From Eutreptiella sp. 'Long Island Sound 2002' (Eukaryota; Euglenozoa; Euglenophyceae; Eutreptiales; Eutreptiaceae): a stretch of 64,000 nt of DNA. The DNA lies in the NCBI GenBank assembly GCA_964036045.1, contig OZ038385.1, forward strand, positions 40,973,737 to 41,037,736. The letters are read 5' to 3'. A program made the position numbers and the translations under genes. Below are positions 41,441 to 54,400 of this stretch, in pieces (the stretch's first letter is position 1; each line of letters begins with the position of its first letter). The notes under the pieces were generated by a model that saw only the letters and a program-made list of their open reading frames with translations, had not been told where the DNA came from and made no database searches.

Positions 41441-41449
41441 TCAGGATCT

Positions 41450-41472
41450 GTATTTCGATTAAATTCTACAGT
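41450..41472. repeat. inverted copy of 25329-25351
   Basis: 23 bp identical, in inverted orientation, to the sequence beside the candidate Helitron terminus at 25309. Similarity ends two or three bases beyond it, so the hairpin and CTAG are absent here. Confidence 0.75.
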
Positions 41473-42121
41473 AAATGATGTCGATCAGTGAGTACAACCG
41501 AAGCAGCCTACCACATAAAAACCCTCCCAAACATAAAAAAGTGAGCTCACTAAACCAAAGGAGGTGGGTTGAAGAAAATCCCAAGAAAACCTCTGCACCG
41601 GCCGCGTCGCGCGATCATATATCTGGGCACCGGAGGTCACAGTACTCGATCGAGCCGAGATCTGCAAAATGTGTATTCCGAAATGGTACAATTCTTGATG
41701 CCAAATTTCAATTCTGCCTTATGAGTCGTCCCATACTTCGAACCAATCTTCTCTCCAGCGCTGTCCTTTACTGATGATTCAAGCAGATTTTGGTCAACAA
41801 CTGCAGGGAAGCTCGTGACGGAGATAGCACTTGAAAATAAGGTTATCCCGGTTAGGGTAAGGGCCTGATAAGGAATGCGTGAACCGTCCACCCATTGCTT
41901 CCCCTTTGCTATCGGTCCTTGCCGTGTTGAGACAACGCTTCCAAACAGATGCAAAATCCTTGTACTGGTGCCATCGGAGGGCTTGCTTCGTGAGTGAGTT
42001 CCGCTTGGGTCGTGAACAATCGTGCAAGATTCTCAACGATGAGATTGTTGCAGCGTTGATTGAGGCGTTGGCCGGACACCATGGGATCACGTGGAATTTT
42101 TATTTGAAGGTTTCGGGGAAT
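41473..42121. other. possible coding remnant, strand unclear
   Basis: A plus frame (41879-42124) ending SCKILNDEIVAALIEALAGH and onwards and a minus frame (41954-41637) containing IPYQALTLTGITLFSSAIS both look somewhat protein-like. Neither has a recognised motif, and at most one can be real. Confidence 0.25.
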
Positions 42122-43932
42122 TGATTCACTTCCGATCGTTTTGTGAAACACGCCTCCGTTTGTGAAGTTGCTTCAGCTCCGGTCTTTTTATTAACCACAC
42201 CTCTGTCCTTTTCATTAATTCACCTCCGTTCGTTTTGTGCAATTAATTCACTTCCGTTCGTTTTGAGAAACACACCTCCGTTCGTGAAGTTGATTCACCT
42301 CTTGTCTTTTTGTTAACCACACCTCCGTCCTTTTCGTTAATTCACCTCCGTTCGTTTTGTGCAATTAGTTCACTTCCGTTCGCTTTGTGAAGCACACCTC
42401 CGTTTGTGAAGCTGCTTCAGCTCCGGTCTTTTTGTTTTTCACACCTCCGTCCTTTTCATTAATTCACCTCTGTTCGTTTCGTGCAATTAATTCACTTCCG
42501 TTCGTTTTGTGAAACACGCCTCCGTTCGTGACGTTGATTCACCTCCGGTCTTTTTGTTTTCCACACCTCCGTCCTTTTCAATAATTTGTGCAATTAATTC
42601 ACTTCCGTTCGTTTTGTGGAACACACCTCCGTTCGTGCAGTTGCTTCACCTCCGGCCTTTTTGTTTTTCACACCTCCGTCCTTTTCGTTAATTCACCTCC
42701 GTTCATTTTGTGCAATTAATTCACTTCCGTTCGTTTTGTGAAACACACCTCCGTTCGTGAAGCTGCTTCACCTCCGGCCTTTTTGTTAACCACACCTCCG
42801 TCCTTTTCATTAATTCACGTCCGTTCGTTTTGTGCAATTAATTCATTTCCGTTCGCTTTGTGAAACACACCTCCGTTCGTGAAGTTGCTTCACCTCCGGC
42901 CTTGTTGTTAACCACACCTCCGTCCTTTTCATTAATCCACCTCCGTTCGTTTTGTGCAATTAATTCACTTCCGTTCGCTTTGTGAAACACACCTCCGTTC
43001 GTGAAGTTGCTTCACCTCCGGTCTTTTTGTTAACCACACCTCTGTCCTTTTCATTAATTCACCTCCGTTCGTTTTGTGCAATTAATTCACTTCCGTTCGC
43101 TTTGTGAAACACACCTCCGTTCGTGAAGTTGCTTCACCTCCGGCCTTGTTGTTAACCACACCTCCGTCCTTTTCGTTAATTCACCTCTGTTCGTTTTGTG
43201 CAATTAATTCACTTCCGTTCGCTTTGTGAAACACACCTCCATTCCTGAAGTTGCTTCACCTCCGGTCTTTTTGTTAACCACACCTCCGTCCTTTTCATTA
43301 ATTCACCTCCGTTCGTTCTGTGCAATTAATTCACCTCCGTTCGTTTTGTGAAACACGCCTCCGTTCGTGAAGTTGCTTCACCTCCTATCTTTTTGTTAAC
43401 CACACCTCTGTCCTTTTCGTTAATTCACCTCCGTTCGTTTTGTGCAATTAATTCACTTCCGTTCGTTTTGTGAAACACACCTCCGTTCGTGAAGTTGCTT
43501 CAGCTCCGGTCTTTTTGTTAACCACACCTCCGTCCTTTTCATTAATTCACCTCCATTCGTTTTGTGCAATTAATTCACCTCCGTTCGTTTTGTGAAACAC
43601 ACCTCCGTTCGTGAAGTTGATTCACCTCCGGTATTTTTGTTTTCCACACCTCCGTCCTTTTCGTTAATTCACGTCCGTTCGTGTTGTGCAATTAATTCAC
43701 TTCCGATCGCTTTGTGAGCACCGAAGCACACCTCCGTTTGTGAAGTTGCTTCACCTCCGGCCTTTTTGTTAACCACACCTCCGTCCTTTTCATTAATTCA
43801 CCTCAGTTCGTTTTGTGCAATTAATTCACTTCAGTTCGTTTTGTGCAATTAATTCACTTCCGTTCGTTTTGAGAAGCACACTTCCGTTCGTGAAGTTGAT
43901 TCACCTCTTGTCTTTTTGTCAACCGCACCTCC
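42122..43932. repeat. 122 bp satellite, about 15 units
   Basis: The word GCAATTAATTCACTTCCG recurs every 122 bp (42239, 42361, 42483, then 42590 after a shortened unit, 42712, 42834 and so on). Each unit is itself made of about five diverged blocks of the type CACCTCCGTTCGTTTTGTG. Units differ at 3-10 percent of positions. The array starts after GGGGAATTGATTCACTTCCG and ends by passing straight into the ~1.1 kb satellite at CACCTCCCATTTGGT. There are no open frames of note and no gene. Confidence 0.95.
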
Positions 43933-44682
43933 CATTTGGTATGCATGATTGCCTGATCAATACCAAGCGGGAGGGCAGGCAGAGGGAGGGATTTGAGGAA
44001 CAGCAACTGGCAGTAGAGCAAATGTAGGTGCCCCAACATTACAACGTTATCCGTGACTGAAGCCTGCCCCATCATATCAAGCGCAACCATGTGCACGAAG
44101 TTGGACAAGAGCTGAACGCATTTGGATAGGGGATTGGCACTGAGGCCATTGGAAGCCAAGAGAGCCCCAACGTTGGTGCTTTTTTTCTTTTTGGTTCATG
44201 AATTTTTGCCAAAACATGCATGCAACACACGGGAATAGCATGATGATTTTGTTGGTTTACCACCACAGATCGAGACTCAGAGCTTGATTTGGCCGCCCGT
44301 TGATATTTGCTTGATTCTCAACCTCTTGCACTGACAACCAACCCAAAGCCTGCTTTGTGGCGTTCAGAACATTGTGTTGTAAGAAGTAGATCACAACAGT
44401 GCAAACGGTGAGTGTGCTCCATTTATGGGGCAATCAAGCGAAGCAGATTGGGAGGGGCATTGTTGACCAGTTTTGTGGTGGATTGGACCGGTAGGGTTGG
44501 CTATGTCTGTCCCCATGTCCAGTGCAGGCCCCTGTTGTCCGCGCCCGCTCTTGACCGTTGCACTCGTGTCCGTGTCTGCAGGATTGCTCCATATGCTGGA
44601 TGGATGTCTACCTATTTACATTGACGTGTGAATGACCTGGTTTGATTCCGGTCAATTGATGCTGGCGGGCTGGTTTCATGCA

Positions 44683-45400
44683 CCATGGCTACGGCGTTCG
44701 TGCAAAAAGCGGCGTACGGGCTGTGGGGCTGGGCCAGCCTGTGGACGGAGGGGGCTTGGAACGACCTGGTTAACTCCCCAGTTGAGCCGATGCTGGCGGG
44801 TAGGTTCCATGCACCATGGCTACGGCGTTCGTGCAAAAAGCGGCGTACGGGCTGTGGGGCTGGGCCAGCCTGTGGACGGAGGGGGCTTGGAACGACCTGG
44901 TTAACTCCCCAGTTGAGCCGATGCTGGCGGGTAGGTTCCATGCACCATGGCTACGGCGTTCGTGCAAAAAGCGGCGTACGGGCTGTGGGGCTGGGCCAGC
45001 CTGTGGACGGAGGGGGCTTGGAACGACCTGGTTAACTCCCCAGTTGAGTCGATGCTGGCGGGCAGGTTCCATGCACCATGGCTACGGCGTTCGTGCAAAA
45101 AGCGGCGTACGGGCTGTGGGGCTGGGCCAGCCTGTGGACGGAGGGGGCTTGGAACGACCTGGTTAACTCCCCAGTTGAGCCGATGCTGGCGGGTAGGTTC
45201 CATGCACCATGGCTACGGCGTTCGTGCAAAAAGCGGCGTACGGGCTGTGGGGCTGGGCCAGCCTGTGGACGGAGGGGACTTGGAACGACCTGGTTAACTC
45301 CCCAGTTGAGCCGATGCTGGCGGGCAGGTTCCATGCACCATGGCTACGGCGTTCGTGCAAAAAGCGGCGTACGGGCTGTGGGGCTGGGCCAGCCTGTTAG
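44683..45400. repeat. expanded 131 bp subrepeat run
   Basis: The CCATGG core occurs at 131 bp spacing six times (ATG of the core at 44685, 44816, 44947, 45078, 45209, 45340). This is the largest subrepeat expansion in the window and makes its monomer 1509 bp long. Confidence 0.95.
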
Positions 45401-46140
45401 TGGAAGCTGGCTGGAGAGTTTTATGGATTGAACTGCTCCCCATTTGGTATGCATGATTGCCTGATCAATACCTACCGGGAGGGCAGGCAGAGGCAGGGAT
45501 TTGAGAAACAGCAACTGGCAGTAGAGCAAATGTAGGTGCCCCAACATTACAACGTTATCCGTGACTGAAGCCTGCCCCATCATATCAAGCGCAACCATGT
45601 GCACGAAGTTGGACAAGAGCTGAAAGCATTTGGATAGGGGATTGGCACTGAGGCCATTGGAAGCCAAGAGAGCCCCAACGTTGGTGCTTTTTTTCTTTTT
45701 GGTTCATGAATTTTTGCCAAAACATGCATGCAACACACGGGAATAGCATGATGATTTTGTTGGTTTACCACCACAGATAGAGACTCAGAGCTTGATTTGG
45801 CCGCCCGTTGATATTTGCTTGATTCTCAACCTCTTGCACTGACAACCAACCCAAAGCCTGCTTTGTGGCGTTCAGAACATTGTGTTGTAAGAAGTAGATC
45901 ACAACAGTGCAAATGGTGAGTGTGCTCCATTTATGGGGCAATCAAGCGAAGCAGTTTGGGAGGGGCAGGTTTGACCAGTTTTGTGGTGGATTGAACCGGT
46001 AGGGTTGGCAATGTCTGTCCCCATGTCCAATGCAGACCCCTGTTGTCCGCGCTCCGCTCTTGACCGTTGCACTCGTGTCCGTGTCTGCAGGATTGCTCCA
46101 GATGCTGGATGGATGTCTACCTATTTACATTGACGTGTGA

Positions 46141-46850
46141 ATGACCTGGTTTGATTCCAGTCAATTGATGCTGGCGGGCTGGTTTCATGCACCATGGCTA
46201 CGGCGTTTGTGCAAAAAGCGGCGTACGGGCTGTGGGGCTGGGCCAGCCTGTGGACGGAGGGGGCTTGGAACGACCTGGTTAACTCCCCAGTTGAGCCGAT
46301 GCTGGCGGGTAGGTTCCATGCACCATGGCTACGGCGTTCGTGCAAAAAGCGGCGTACGGGCTGTGGGGCTGGGCCAGCCTGTGGACGGAGGGGGCTTGGA
46401 ACGACCTGGTTAACTCCCCAGTTGAGCCGATGCTGGCGGGTAGGTTCCATGCACCATGGCTACGGCGTTCGTGCAAAAAGCGGCGTACGGGCTGTGGGGC
46501 TGGGCCAGCCTGTTAGTGGAAGCTGGCTGGAGAGTTTTATGGATTGAAGTGCTCCCCAACCCAAAGCCTGCTTTGTGGCGTTTAGAACATTGTGTTGTAA
46601 GAAGTAGATCACAACAGTGCACATGGTGAGTGTGCTCCATTTATGGGGCAATCAAGCGAAGCAGTTTGGGAGGGGCAGGTTTGACCAGTTTTGTGGTGGA
46701 TTGAACCGGTAGGGTTGGCAATGTCTGTCCCCATGTCCAATGCAGGCCCCTGCCGCGCGCGCTCTGCTCTTGACCGTTGCACTCGTGTCCGTGTCTGCAG
46801 GATTGCTCCAGATGCTGGATGGATGTCTACCTATTTACATTGACGTGTGA
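46141..46850. repeat. satellite monomer with 406 bp deletion
   Basis: The sequence jumps at about 46556 from GTGCTCCCC straight to AACCCAAAGCCTG, skipping the 406 bp that carry the recurrent minus-strand open frame. It is the only monomer with this deletion. Confidence 0.9.
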
Positions 46851-49800
46851 ATGACCTGGTTTGATTCCAGTCAATTGATGCTGGCGGGCTGGTTTCATGC
46901 ACCATGGCTACGGCGTTCGTGCAAAAAGCGGCGTACGGGCTGTGGGGCTGGGCCAGCCTGTGGACGGAGGGGGCTTGGAACGACCTGGTGAACTCCCCAG
47001 TTGAGCCGATGCTGGCGGGTAGGTTCCATGCACCATGGCTACGGCGTTCGTGCAAAAAGCGGCGTACGGGCTGTGGGGCTGGGCCAGCCTGTGGACTGGT
47101 TAACTCCCCAGTTGAGCCGATGCTGGCGGGTAGGTTCCATGCACCATGGCTACGGCGTTCGTGCAAAAAGCGGCGTACGGGCTGTGGGGCTGGGCCAGCC
47201 TGTGGACGGAGGGGACTTGGAACGACCTGGTTAACTCCCCAGTTGAGCCGATGCTGGCGGGTAGGTTCCATGCACCATGGCTACGGCGTTCCTGCAAAAA
47301 GCGGCGTACGGGCTGTGGGGCTGGGCCAGCCTGTGGACGGAGGGGACTTGGAACGACCTGGTTAACTCCCCAGTTGAGCCGATGCTGGCGGGTAGGTTCC
47401 ATGCACCATGGCTACGGCGTTCGTGCAAAAAGCGGCGTACGGGCTGTTGGGCTGGGCCAGCCTGTTAGTGGAAGCTGGCTGGAGAGTTTTATGGATTGAA
47501 GTGCTCCCCATTTGGTATGCATGATTGCCTGATCAATACCTACCGGGAGGGCAGGCAGAGGCAGGGATTTGAGAAACAGCAACTGGCAGTAGAGCAAATG
47601 TAGGTGCCCCAACATTACAACGTTATCCGTGACTGAAGCCTGCCCCATCATATCAAGCGCAACCATGTGCACGAAGTTGGACAAGAGCTGAAAGCATTTG
47701 GATAGGGGATTGGCACTGAGGCCATTGGAAGCCAAGAGAGCCCCAACGTTGGTGCTTTTTTTCTTTTTGGTTCATGAATTTTTGCCAAAACATGCATGCA
47801 ACACACGGGAATAGCATGATGATTTTGTTGGTTTACCACCACAGATCGAGACTCAGAGCTTGATTTGGCCGCCCGTTGATATTTGCTTGATTCTCAACCT
47901 CTTGCACTGACAACCAACCCAAAGCCTGCTTTGTGGCGTTCAGAACATTGTGTTGTAAGAAGTAGATCACAACAGTGCAAATGGTGAGTGTGCTCCATTT
48001 ATGGGGCAATCAAGCGAAGCAGTTTGGGAGGGGCAGGTTTGACCAGTTTTGTGGTGGATTGAACCGGTAGGGTTGGCAATGTCTGTCCCCATGTCCAATG
48101 CAGACCCCTGTTGTCCGCGCTCCGCTCTTGACCGTTGCACTCGTGTCCGTGTCTGCAGGATTGCTCCAGATGCTGGATGGATGTCTACCTATTTACATTG
48201 ACGTGTGAATGACCTGGTTTGATTCCAGTCAATTGATGCTGGCGGGCTGGTTTCATGCACCATGGCTACGGCGTTCGTGCAAAAAGCGGCGTACGGGCTG
48301 TGGGGCTGGGCCAGCCTGTGGACTGGTTAACTCCCCAGTTGAGCCGATGCTGGCGGGTAGGTTCCATGCACCATGGCTACGGCGTTCGTGCAAAAAGCGG
48401 CGTACGGGCTGTGGGGCTGGGCCAGCCTGTGGACGGAGGGGACTTGGAACGACCTGGTTAACTCCCCAGTTGAGCCGATGCTGGCGGGTAGGTTCCATGC
48501 ACCATGGCTACGGCGTTCGTGCAAAAAGCGGCGTACGGGCTGTGGGGCTGGGCCAGCCTGTTAGTGGAAGCTGGCTGGAGAGTTTTATGGATTGAAGTGC
48601 TCCCCATTTGGTATGCATGATTGCCTGATCAATACCTACCGGGAGGGCAGGCAGAGGCAGGGATTTGAGAAACAGCAACTGGCAGTAGAGCAAATGTAGG
48701 TGCCCCAACATTACAACGTTATCCGTGACTGAAGCCTGCCCCATCATATCAAGCGCAACCATGTGCACGAAGTTGGACAAGAGCTGAAAGCATTTGGATA
48801 GGGGATTGGCACTGAGGCCATTCGAAGCCAAGAGAGCCCCAACGTTGGTGCTTTTTTCTTTTTGGTTCATGAATTTTTGCCAAAACATGCATGCAACACA
48901 CGGGAATAGCATGATGATTTTGTTGGTTTACCACCACAGATCGAGACTCAGAGCTTGATTTGGCCGCCCGTTGATATTTGCTTGATTCTCAACCTCTTGC
49001 ACTGACAACCAACCCAAAGCCTGCTTTGTGGCGTTCAGAACATTGTGTTGTAAGAAGTAGATCACAACAGTGCAAATGGTGAGTGTGCTCCATTTATGGG
49101 GCAATCAAGCGAAGCAGTTTGGGAGGGGCAGGTTTGACCAGTTTTGTGGTGGATTGAACCGGTAGGGTTGGCAATGTCTGTCCCCATGTCCAATGCAGAC
49201 CCCTGTTGTCCGCGCTCCGCTCTTGACCGTTGCACTCGTGTCCGTGTCTGCAGGATTGCTCCAGATGCTGGATGGATGTCTACCTATTTACATTGACGTG
49301 TGAATGACCTGGTTTGATTCCAGTCAATTGATGCTGGCGGGCTGGTTTCATGCACCATGGCTACGGCGTTCGTGCAAAAAGCGGCGTACGGGCTGTGGGG
49401 CTGGGCCAGCCTGTGGACTGGTTAACTCCCCAGTTGAGCCGATGCTGGCGGGTAGGTTCCATGCACCATGGCTACGGCGTTCGTGCAAAAAGCGGCGTAC
49501 GGGCTGTGGGGCTGGGCCAGCCTGTGGACGGAGGGGACTTGGAACGACCTGGTTAACTCCCCAGTTGAGCCGATGCTGGCGGGTAGGTTCCATGCACCAT
49601 GGCTACGGCGTTCGTGCAAAAAGCGGCGTACGGGCTGTGGGGCTGGGCCAGCCTGTTAGTGGAAGCTGGCTGGAGAGTTTTATGGATTGAAGTGCTCCCC
49701 ATTTGGTATGCATGATTGCCTGATCAATACCTACCGGGAGGGCAGGCAGAGGCAGGGATTTGAGAAACAGCAACTGGCAGTAGAGCAAATGTAGGTGCCC

Positions 49801-51494
49801 CAACATTACAACGTTATCCGTGACTGAAGCCTGCCCCATCATATCAAGCGCAACCATGTGCACGAAGTTGGACAAGAGCTGAAAGCATTTGGATAGGGGA
49901 TTGGCACTGAGGCCATTGGAAGCCAAGAGAGCCCCAACGTTGGTGCTTTTTTCTTTTTGGTTCATGAATTTTTGCCAAAACATGCATGCAACACACGGGA
50001 ATAGCATGATGATTTTGTTGGTTTACCACCACAGATCGAGACTCAGAGCTTGATTTGGCCGCCCGTTGATATTTGCTTGATTCTCAACCTCTTGCACTGA
50101 CAACCAACCCAAAGCCTGCTTTGTGGCGTTCAGAACATTGTGTTGTAAGAAGTAGATCACAACAGTGCAAATGGTGAGTGTGCTCCATTTATGGGGCAAT
50201 CAAGCGAAGCAGTTTGGGAGGGGCAGGTTTGACCAGTTTTGTGGTGGATTGAACCGGTAGGGTTGGCAATGTCTGTCCCCATGTCCAATGCAGACCCCTG
50301 TTGTCCGCGCTCCGCTCTTGACCGTTGCACTCGTGTCCGTGTCTGCAGGATTGCTCCAGATGCTGGATGGATGTCTACCTATTTACATTGACGTGTGAAT
50401 GACCTGGTTTGATTCCAGTCAATTGATGCTGGCGGGCTGGTTTCATGCACCATGGCTACGGCGTTCGTGCAAAAAGCGGCGTACGGGCTGTGGGGCTGGG
50501 CCAGCCTGTGGACTGGTTAACTCCCCAGTTGAGCCGATGCTGGCGGGTAGGTTCCATGCACCATGGCTACGGCGTTCGTGCAAAAAGCGGCGTACGGGCT
50601 GTGGGGCTGGGCCAGCCTGTGGACGGAGGGGACTTGGAACGACCTGGTTAACTCCCCAGTTGAGCCGATGCTGGCGGGTAGGTTCCATGCACCATGGCTA
50701 CGGCGTTCGTGCAAAAAGCGGCGTACGGGCTGTGGGGCTGGGCCAGCCTGTTAGTGGAAGCTGGCTGGAGAGTTTTATGGATTGAAGTGCTCCCCATTTG
50801 GTATGCATGATTGCCTGATCAATACCTACCGGGAGGGCAGGCAGAGGCAGGGATTTGAGAAACAGCAACTGGCAGTAGAGCAAATGTAGGTGCCCCAACA
50901 TTACAACGTTATCCGTGACTGAAGCCTGCCCCATCATATCAAGCGCAACCATGTGCACGAAGTTGGACAAGAGCTGAAAGCATTTGGATAGGGGATTGGC
51001 ACTGAGGCCATTGGAAGCCAAGAGAGCCCCAACGTTGGTGCTTTTTTTCTTTTCGGTTCATGAATTTTTGCTCAAACATGCATGCAACACACGGGAATAG
51101 CATGATGATTTTGTTGGTTTACCACCACAGATAGAGACTCAGAGCTTGATTTGGCCGCCCGTTGATATTTGCTTGATTCTCAACCTCTTGCACTGACAAC
51201 CAACCCAAAGCCTGCTTTGTGGCGTTCAGAACATTGTGTTGTAAGAAGTAGATCACAACAGTGCAAATGGTGAGTGTGCTCCATTTATGGGGCAATCAAG
51301 CGAAGCAGTTTGGGAGGGGCAGGTTTGACCAGTTTTGTGGTGGATTGAACCGGTAGGGTTGGCAATGTCTGTCCCCATGTCCAATGCAGACCCCTGTTGT
51401 CCGCGCTCCGCTCTTGACCGTTGCACTCGTGTCCGTGTCTGCAGGATTGCTCCAGATGCTGGATGGATGTCTACCTATTTACATTGACGTGTGA

Positions 51495-54400
51495 ATGACC
51501 TGGTTTGATTCCAGTGAATTGATGCTGGCGGGCTGGTTTCATGCACCATGGCTACGGCGTTCGTGCAAAAAGCGGCGTACGGGCTGTGGGGCTGGGCCAG
51601 CCTGTGGACTGGTTAACTCCCCAGTTGAGCTGATGCTGGCGGGTAGGTTCCATGCACCATGGCTACGGCGTTCGTGCAAAAAGCGGCGTACGGGCTGTGG
51701 GGCTGGGCCAGCCTGTTAGTGGAAGCTGGCTGGAGAGTTTTATGGATTGAAGTGCTCCCCATTTGGTATGCATGATTGCCTGATCAATACCTACCGGGAG
51801 GGCAGGCAGAGGCAGGGATTTGAGAAACAGCAACTGGCAGTAGAGCAAATGTAGGTGCCCCAACATTACAACGTTATCCGTGACTGAAGCCTGCCCCATC
51901 ATATCAAGCGCAACCATGTGCACGAAGTTGGACAAGAGCTGAAAGCATTTGGATAGGGGATTGGCACTGAGGCCATTGGAAGCCAAGAGAGCCCCAACGT
52001 TGGTGCTTTTTTTCTTTTTGGTTCATGAATTTTTGCCAAAACATGCATGCAACACACGGGAATAGCATGATGATTTTGTTGGTTTATCACCACAGATCGA
52101 GACTCAGAGCTTGATTTGGCCGCCCGTTGATATTTGCTTGATTCTCAACCTCTTGCACTGACAACCAACCCAAAGCCTGCTTTGTGGCGTTCAGAACATT
52201 GTGTTGTAAGAAGTAGATCACAACAGTGCAAATGGTGAGTGTGCTCCATTTATGGGGCAATCAAGCGAAGCAGTTTGGGAGGGGCAGGTTTGACCAGTTT
52301 TGTGGTGGATTGAACCGGTAGGGTTGGCAATGTCTGTCCCCATGTCCAATGCAGACCCCTGTTGTCCGCGCTCCGCTCTTGACCGTTGCACTCGTGTCCG
52401 TGTCTGCAGGATTGCTCCAGATGCTGGATGGATGTCTACCTATTTACATTGACGTGTGAATGACCTGGTTTGATTCCAGTCAATTGATGCTGGCGGGCTG
52501 GTTTCATGCACCATGGCTACGGCGTTCGTGCAAAAAGCGGCGTACGGGCTGTGGGGCTGGGCCAGCCTGTGGACTGGTTAACTCCCCAGTTGAGCCGATG
52601 CTGGCGGGTAGGTTCCATGCACCATGGCTACGGCGTTCGTGCAAAAAGCGGCGTACGGGCTGTGGGGCTGGGCCAGCCTGTGGACGGAGGGGACTTGGAA
52701 CGACCTGGTTAACTCCCCAGTTGAGCCGATGCTGGCGGGTAGGTTCCATGCACCATGGCTACGGCGTTCGTGCAAAAAGCGGCGTACGGGCTGTGGGGCT
52801 GGGCCAGCCTGTTAGTGGAAGCTGGCTGGAGAGTTTTATGGATTGAAGTGCTCCCCATTTGGTATGCATGATTGCCTGATCAATACCTACCGGGAGGGCA
52901 GGCAGAGGCAGGGATTTGAGAAACAGCAACTGGCAGTAGAGCAAATGTAGGTGCCCCAACATTACAACGTTATCCGTGACTGAAGCCTGCCCCATCATAT
53001 CAAGCGCAACCATGTGCACGAAGTTGGACAAGAGCTGAAAGCATTTGGATAGGGGATTGGCACTGAGGCCACTGGAAGCCAAGAGAGCCCCAACGTTGGT
53101 GCTTTTTTTTCTTTTTGGTTCATGAATTTTTGCCAAAACATGCATGCAACACACGGGAATAGCATGATGATTTTGTTGGTTTACCACCACAGATAGAGAC
53201 TCAGAGCTTGATTTGGCCGCCCGTTGATATTTGCTTGATTCTCAACCTCTTGCACTGACAACCAACCCAAAGCCTGCTTTGTGGCGTTCAGAACATTGTG
53301 TTGTAAGAAGTAGATCACAACAGTGCAAATGGTGAGTGTGCTCCATTTATGGGGCAATCAAGCGAAGCAGTTTGGGAGGGGCAGGTTTGACCAGTTTTGT
53401 GGTGGATTGAACCGGTAGGGTTGGCAATGTCTGTCCCCATGTCCAATGCAGACCCCTGTTGTCCGCGCTCCGCTCTTGACCGTTGCACTCGTGTCCGTGT
53501 CTGCAGGATTGCTCCAGATGCTGGATGGATGTCTACCTATTTACATTGACGTGTGAATGACCTGGTTTGATTCCAGTGAATTGATGCTGGCGGGCTGGTT
53601 TCATGCACCATGGCTACGGCGTTCGTGCAAAAAGCGGCGTACGGGCTGTGGGGCTGGGCCAGCCTGTGGACTGGTTAACTCCCCAGTTGAGCTGATGCTG
53701 GCGGGTAGGTTCCATGCACCATGGCTACGGCGTTCGTGCAAAAAGCGGCGTACGGGCTGTGGGGCTGGGCCAGCCTGTTAGTGGAAGCTGGCTGGAGAGT
53801 TTTATGGATTGAAGTGCTCCCCATTTGGTATGCATGATTGCCTGATCAATACCTACCGGGAGGGCAGGCAGAGGCAGGGATTTGAGAAACAGCAACTGGC
53901 AGTAGAGCAAATGTAGGTGCCCCAACATTACAACGTTATCCGTGACTGAAGCCTGCCCCATCATATCAAGCGCAACCATGTGCACGAAGTTGGACAAGAG
54001 CTGAAAGCATTTGGATAGGGGATTGGCACTGAGGCCATTGGAAGCCAAGAGAGCCCCAACGTTGGTGCTTTTTTTCTTTTTGGTTCATGAATTTTTGCCA
54101 AAACATGCATGCAACACACGGGAATAGCATGATGATTTTGTTGGTTTATCACCACAGATCGAGACTCAGAGCTTGATTTGGCCGCCCGTTGATATTTGCT
54201 TGATTCTCAACCTCTTGCACTGACAACCAACCCAAAGCCTGCTTTGTGGCGTTCAGAACATTGTGTTGTAAGAAGTAGATCACAACAGTGCAAATGGTGA
54301 GTGTGCTCCATTTATGGGGCAATCAAGCGAAGCAGTTTGGGAGGGGCAGGTTTGACCAGTTTTGTGGTGGATTGAACCGGTAGGGTTGGCAATGTCTGTC

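Noticed and set aside
25329-41472. Single 16 kb DNA transposon with terminal inverted repeats
   Set aside because: The 23 bp inverted match is not followed by further similarity and no target-site duplication flanks it; the Helitron-end reading fits the left copy better.
42122-43932. CRISPR array
   Set aside because: Units are 122 bp, directly adjacent and without unique spacers; the genome is eukaryotic. It is a satellite.
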